Shown here: piece by piece, positions 34,164 to 37,008 of the stretch
How positions within the stretch are numbered: the first letter of the stretch is position 1
Layout of the letters: each line of letters opens with the position of its first letter
The notes under the pieces: generated by a model
What the model saw: only the letters and a program-made list of their open reading frames with translations
The model's database searches: none
What the model was told of the DNA's origin: nothing
DNA from: Chlorobiota bacterium
Lineage (GTDB): Bacteria; Bacteroidota; Bacteroidia; Flavobacteriales; Flavobacteriaceae
DNA length: 37,008 nucleotides
Reading direction: 5' to 3'
Assembly (NCBI GenBank): GCA_013151975.1
Contig: JAADHG010000096.1
Coordinates: 1 to 37,008, forward strand
Program-made: the position numbers and the translations under genes

Positions 34164-36269
34164 ATGAAGAAATTTTTCCTACTAGCCTTAAGTTTTGTGT
34201 CTTTAACTATAGTTGCCCAAGATCTTTCAGAATATGAAAAATCACCTGTATTTCCTAATTGTGAAAACGAATCCATTGAAGAGTTAAAGAGCTGTTTTTA
34301 TAACCAAGTATCTCAATTAGTATATCATAATTTCAAGACCCCTCAAATTGTTAAAGACGAAAATTATAGCGGAAGTATTGTGGTGTTGTTTGAAGTAGAT
34401 GCTAAAGGAAACTTTGTGGTTCTATATGTTGATGCTATTTATAATGAACTAAAAAAAGCGGTACAGCAAGTATTTTCTGAATTCCCTAAAATAATACCAG
34501 CAACCTATAACGGTAATCCAACGTATAAACAATATTCCTATCAAATTAAAATACCTTTAGTAGACCCTTCTTTAGAAACTCTTAATAATATCAAAAATGA
34601 ATCTAATGCTATTTCTGAAATTGTAAGACAGGCAAAAACAGAATATGATAGCGTTAATACATCTATTAAAGCTTATGATGATCTAGAATATAAAAGTCAA
34701 GTAAATATTCCGTTTACACATAGCGCATATTCTCGTTTTGGAAGAAACATAAATGTTATTGGGACAAACAGCCATACAGCATCAAAACCATTTATGTATG
34801 AAGATGTCTCAACGTATTATGATTTTAAAGCAACCAAAGACGAATTATTAATAGAAGCAAACTCTTGGGGAAAACGAAAATTGTTAAATGAACATTTAGT
34901 GCAGATACAAGGCAAAGATTATTGGTTTACAGTAGACCCCGTTTTTGATCTTCAAGTAGGAAAAGATTCTGATGCCGATTTTAATACCACGTTTAATAAT
35001 ACCCGAGGGATTTATATACAAGGCGGTTTAGGGAAAAAACTGAGTTTTTCAGCTTCAGTATATGAAAGTCAAGGACGTTTTGCGCAATATTTTAATCAAT
35101 ATGCAGAAACTTTAAAAGCCTTTGGGCCAGACCCTGCAATTATACCTGGGCGAGGTATTGCTAAACGATTTAAAGACGATGCTTACGATTATCCAGTTGC
35201 CGAAGCCTATTTATCATATACTCCAACCAAATTTTTAAATATCCAATTCGGACATGGCAAAAACTTTATCGGTGATGGCTATCGTTCTTTGTTTTTAGGT
35301 GATGCGGCAAGCCCTTCACCTTTTTTAAAACTGAATGCTAAATTTTGGAAAATTAAATTTACAACAACTTGGCTATGGTTAAAAGATGTAAGACCTGAAG
35401 TAGTCGAAGACAAAGCTTTTTTAACTAAATATATGGTGAATCACTATTTGAGTTGGAATGTTTCTAAACGATTTAATTTAGGCTTATTCGAATCTGTAGT
35501 GTGGACAAACTCTAATAATAGAGGATTTGATGTTAATTATTTAAATCCAATTATATTTTATCGCGCTATAGAATTTGAAACTGGTCAAGGCGCAGGAAAT
35601 GCTATTGTAGGTGCTTCGGCAAAATATAAAGTGAACGATAATATTAATATTTACAGTCAATTTGTTTTAGACGAATTTTCTCTGGGAGATATAAAAGGCG
35701 GTGAAAAAAGCTGGAAGAATAAGTATGGATACCAAATAGGCGCAAAGTATTACAATGCATTTAAAGTAAACAACTTGTTTTTACAGGTTGAGTATAATCG
35801 TGTTAGACCTTATACGTATTCACATAATACTATTGTGCTTAATTATGGTTATAATAACCAATCATTAGCACATCCATGGGGAGCTAATTTTAGTGAAACA
35901 ATTCTAATTGGGCGTTATAATTATAAACGATGGTATGCAGATGCTAAGGTGGTTTTTGGATTTAAAGGATTTGATTTTAATAATGGTATTGATGATTTTA
36001 GTTATGGAGGTGACGTTTTTAGAGATTATAATGAGCGTCCATTTGATACTGGAGTAGAAGTTGGTCAAGGTATAAAAACCAATATTTTCCATGCAGAATT
36101 GCAAACGGGTTATGTGGTAAATCCAGTCACAAATTTAAAGTTGTTTGCCTATGTAAGCTATCGCAATTTTAATCCTAACGCAACTACAGCTGCAACGTTT
36201 AAAAACAGTACAGTCTGGTTTAGCCTAGGCTTAAAAACCGATTTGTTTAATTGGTATTTTGATTTTTAA
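34164..36269 (+). CDS. RemB-like outer-membrane protein: TonB-C-like domain fused to a Wzi-type barrel
   Basis: The 701-aa protein has a signal peptide (1-19, ending IVAQ). Residues about 26-134 resemble the C-terminal domain of the two TonB-like proteins just upstream: SPVFPNCE with Cys33, a second Cys44, LFEVDAKGNFVVLYVDAI, and the final YQIKIPLVDP. From about 170 on, the sequence is beta-barrel-like with repeated aromatic strands and matches the capsule-assembly (Wzi)-like group that includes the gliding protein RemB of Flavobacterium johnsoniae. The family match rests on general resemblance, not a search. It has its own weak promoter and no transmembrane helix. Its stop codon lies 6 nt from that of the convergent next gene. 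Confidence 0.75.
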   Translation: MKKFFLLALSFVSLTIVAQDLSEYEKSPVFPNCENESIEELKSCFYNQVSQLVYHNFKTPQIVKDENYSGSIVVLFEVDAKGNFVVLYVDAIYNELKKAVQQVFSEFPKIIPATYNGNPTYKQYSYQIKIPLVDPSLETLNNIKNESNAISEIVRQAKTEYDSVNTSIKAYDDLEYKSQVNIPFTHSAYSRFGRNINVIGTNSHTASKPFMYEDVSTYYDFKATKDELLIEANSWGKRKLLNEHLVQIQGKDYWFTVDPVFDLQVGKDSDADFNTTFNNTRGIYIQGGLGKKLSFSASVYESQGRFAQYFNQYAETLKAFGPDPAIIPGRGIAKRFKDDAYDYPVAEAYLSYTPTKFLNIQFGHGKNFIGDGYRSLFLGDAASPSPFLKLNAKFWKIKFTTTWLWLKDVRPEVVEDKAFLTKYMVNHYLSWNVSKRFNLGLFESVVWTNSNNRGFDVNYLNPIIFYRAIEFETGQGAGNAIVGASAKYKVNDNINIYSQFVLDEFSLGDIKGGEKSWKNKYGYQIGAKYYNAFKVNNLFLQVEYNRVRPYTYSHNTIVLNYGYNNQSLAHPWGANFSETILIGRYNYKRWYADAKVVFGFKGFDFNNGIDDFSYGGDVFRDYNERPFDTGVEVGQGIKTNIFHAELQTGYVVNPVTNLKLFAYVSYRNFNPNATTAATFKNSTVWFSLGLKTDLFNWYFDF

Positions 36270-36275
36270 GTATTT

Positions 36276-37008
36276 TCACTCCTTCAAACTCTTGTAAAAC
36301 GTTCTCCGTATTTTTTCAGAAGAAATAAAACCTGAACCATAATTTAAAGCGTCATAAGCCTCGGTAATTGTAGTGTTTGCAGCAACTTCATCTTCGGTTT
36401 TTCCTTTGTCAATCTCAGCTTGTACTTTAGTTTTTAGTGTTTCTAACATTTTTAAAAACGTTTTGTATTCGGTCTTACTAGATAAACCACCATGGCCAGG
36501 AATAATTTTGGTGCTATCATCTACAAGTATCAACCCTTTTTTAGCAGCATCTATATAGCCATTTACACTACCGCCAGAATTTAGATCTATAAAAGGGTAG
36601 CGACCATTAAAGTAGGTGTCTCCTGTATGCAAAACATTGCTATTAGTAAAATAAAGAAGTGCGTCCCCATCAGTATGTGCATTATCTACATGAAAAACAG
36701 CAATCTCATCGCCATTTATGTATAAATTCATTTTATCATTAAATGTAATAATTGGCAATGCTTCTTTAGGATTCATACTCCCATCCCTTTTAGGGGTTTC
36801 TACTAAACGTTTTCTAACATTATCATGAGCAATAATTTTTGCACCTACTTTAGCCATATTAACATTACCACCAGTATGGTCACCATGATAATGTGTGTTT
36901 ACAAGAAAATTAATAGGCTTATCACTTAATTTTTTGATAGCCTCCAGAATTTTTGGAGTTAATGGCGCAAATTGATCATCAATTACAAATACACCGTCGT
37001 CACCTACA
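36276..37008 (-). CDS. Metallo-beta-lactamase-fold hydrolase (5' end outside window)
   Basis: The frame is open at the right edge, so the N-terminus is missing; about 243 residues are present. Translating upstream of the Met at 36857 gives VGDDGVFVIDDQFAP and then NTHYHGDHTGGN, the HxHxDH zinc motif of the metallo-beta-lactamase fold. Further ligand motifs are NAHTDGDALLYF, VLHTGDTYF and IIPGHGG. The C-terminus is helical (residues KTKVQAEIDKGKTEDEV and on). It may act on a small ester, lactone or cyclic substrate; a true beta-lactamase cannot be claimed from this. Its stop faces that of the RemB-like gene across 6 nt with no terminator. Confidence 0.88.
   Translation of the reverse strand, partial: VGDDGVFVIDDQFAPLTPKILEAIKKLSDKPINFLVNTHYHGDHTGGNVNMAKVGAKIIAHDNVRKRLVETPKRDGSMNPKEALPIITFNDKMNLYINGDEIAVFHVDNAHTDGDALLYFTNSNVLHTGDTYFNGRYPFIDLNSGGSVNGYIDAAKKGLILVDDSTKIIPGHGGLSSKTEYKTFLKMLETLKTKVQAEIDKGKTEDEVAANTTITEAYDALNYGSGFISSEKIRRTFYKSLKE

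Noticed and set aside
1..37008. A novel defence, CRISPR or mobile system in the window
   Set aside because: No nuclease, transposase, integrase, toxin pair or repeat-spacer array is visible. All long frames are assigned to known families, nearly all of them core flavobacterial genes.

Overview
The window is core chromosome of a low-GC member of the Flavobacteriaceae (Bacteroidota). Four things point there: promoters of the Bacteroidota type (TAnnTTTG), no Shine-Dalgarno-led starts, a complete alternative complex III (act) cluster joined to a cytochrome oxidase, and SprA, the giant outer-membrane translocon of the type IX secretion/gliding system. I see no phage, transposase, CRISPR array or restriction system. 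Most of the window is conserved housekeeping, so the findings are mainly about regulation, small repeats and unusual domain arrangements.

Layout. 1-2000 (-): a large DUF2723 membrane protein that runs off the left edge. 2103-2409: tRNA-Gln(TTG) with its promoter, a 13-bp duplicate of its 3' end 137 bp downstream, two short REP-like repeats between the copies, and a terminator. 2449-7101 (+): rimP-nusA-infB, preceded by a terminator-like leader hairpin. 7170-7568 (-): a small secreted SPOR protein, convergent with infB across a bidirectional terminator. 7737-19090 (+): an 11.3-kb operon actABCDEF-coxB-coxA with gaps of 6-34 nt. 19091-19335: a spacer with a terminator, a promoter and several hairpins. 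19336-24393 (+): ruvB, queG, maeB and ruvA. 24399-32375 (+): sprA, gcvH and a VanZ-like gene. 32434-36269 (+): two TonB-like proteins and a RemB-like outer-membrane protein. All three carry the same two-cysteine, TonB-C-like domain. 36276-37008 (-): a metallo-beta-lactamase-fold hydrolase that runs off the right edge.

How the genes work together. ActABCDEF oxidises menaquinol and passes electrons through c-type hemes to CoxB (CuA) and CoxA (heme a, a3-CuB); in Flavobacterium these two enzymes form a supercomplex. RimP, NusA and IF2 form the usual ribosome maturation, transcription elongation and translation initiation operon. RuvA and RuvB are Holliday junction branch-migration partners split by queG and maeB. 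SprA (secretion), the TonB-like pair (energy for the outer membrane) and the RemB-like protein (gliding/outer membrane) form a cell-envelope block at the right end.

The strongest items for follow-up are the domain shared by three consecutive genes (32434-36269), the rimP leader attenuator candidate (2507-2532), the duplicated tRNA-Gln 3' end (2218-2367), and the roughly 40-residue insertion inside the CuA domain of CoxB.
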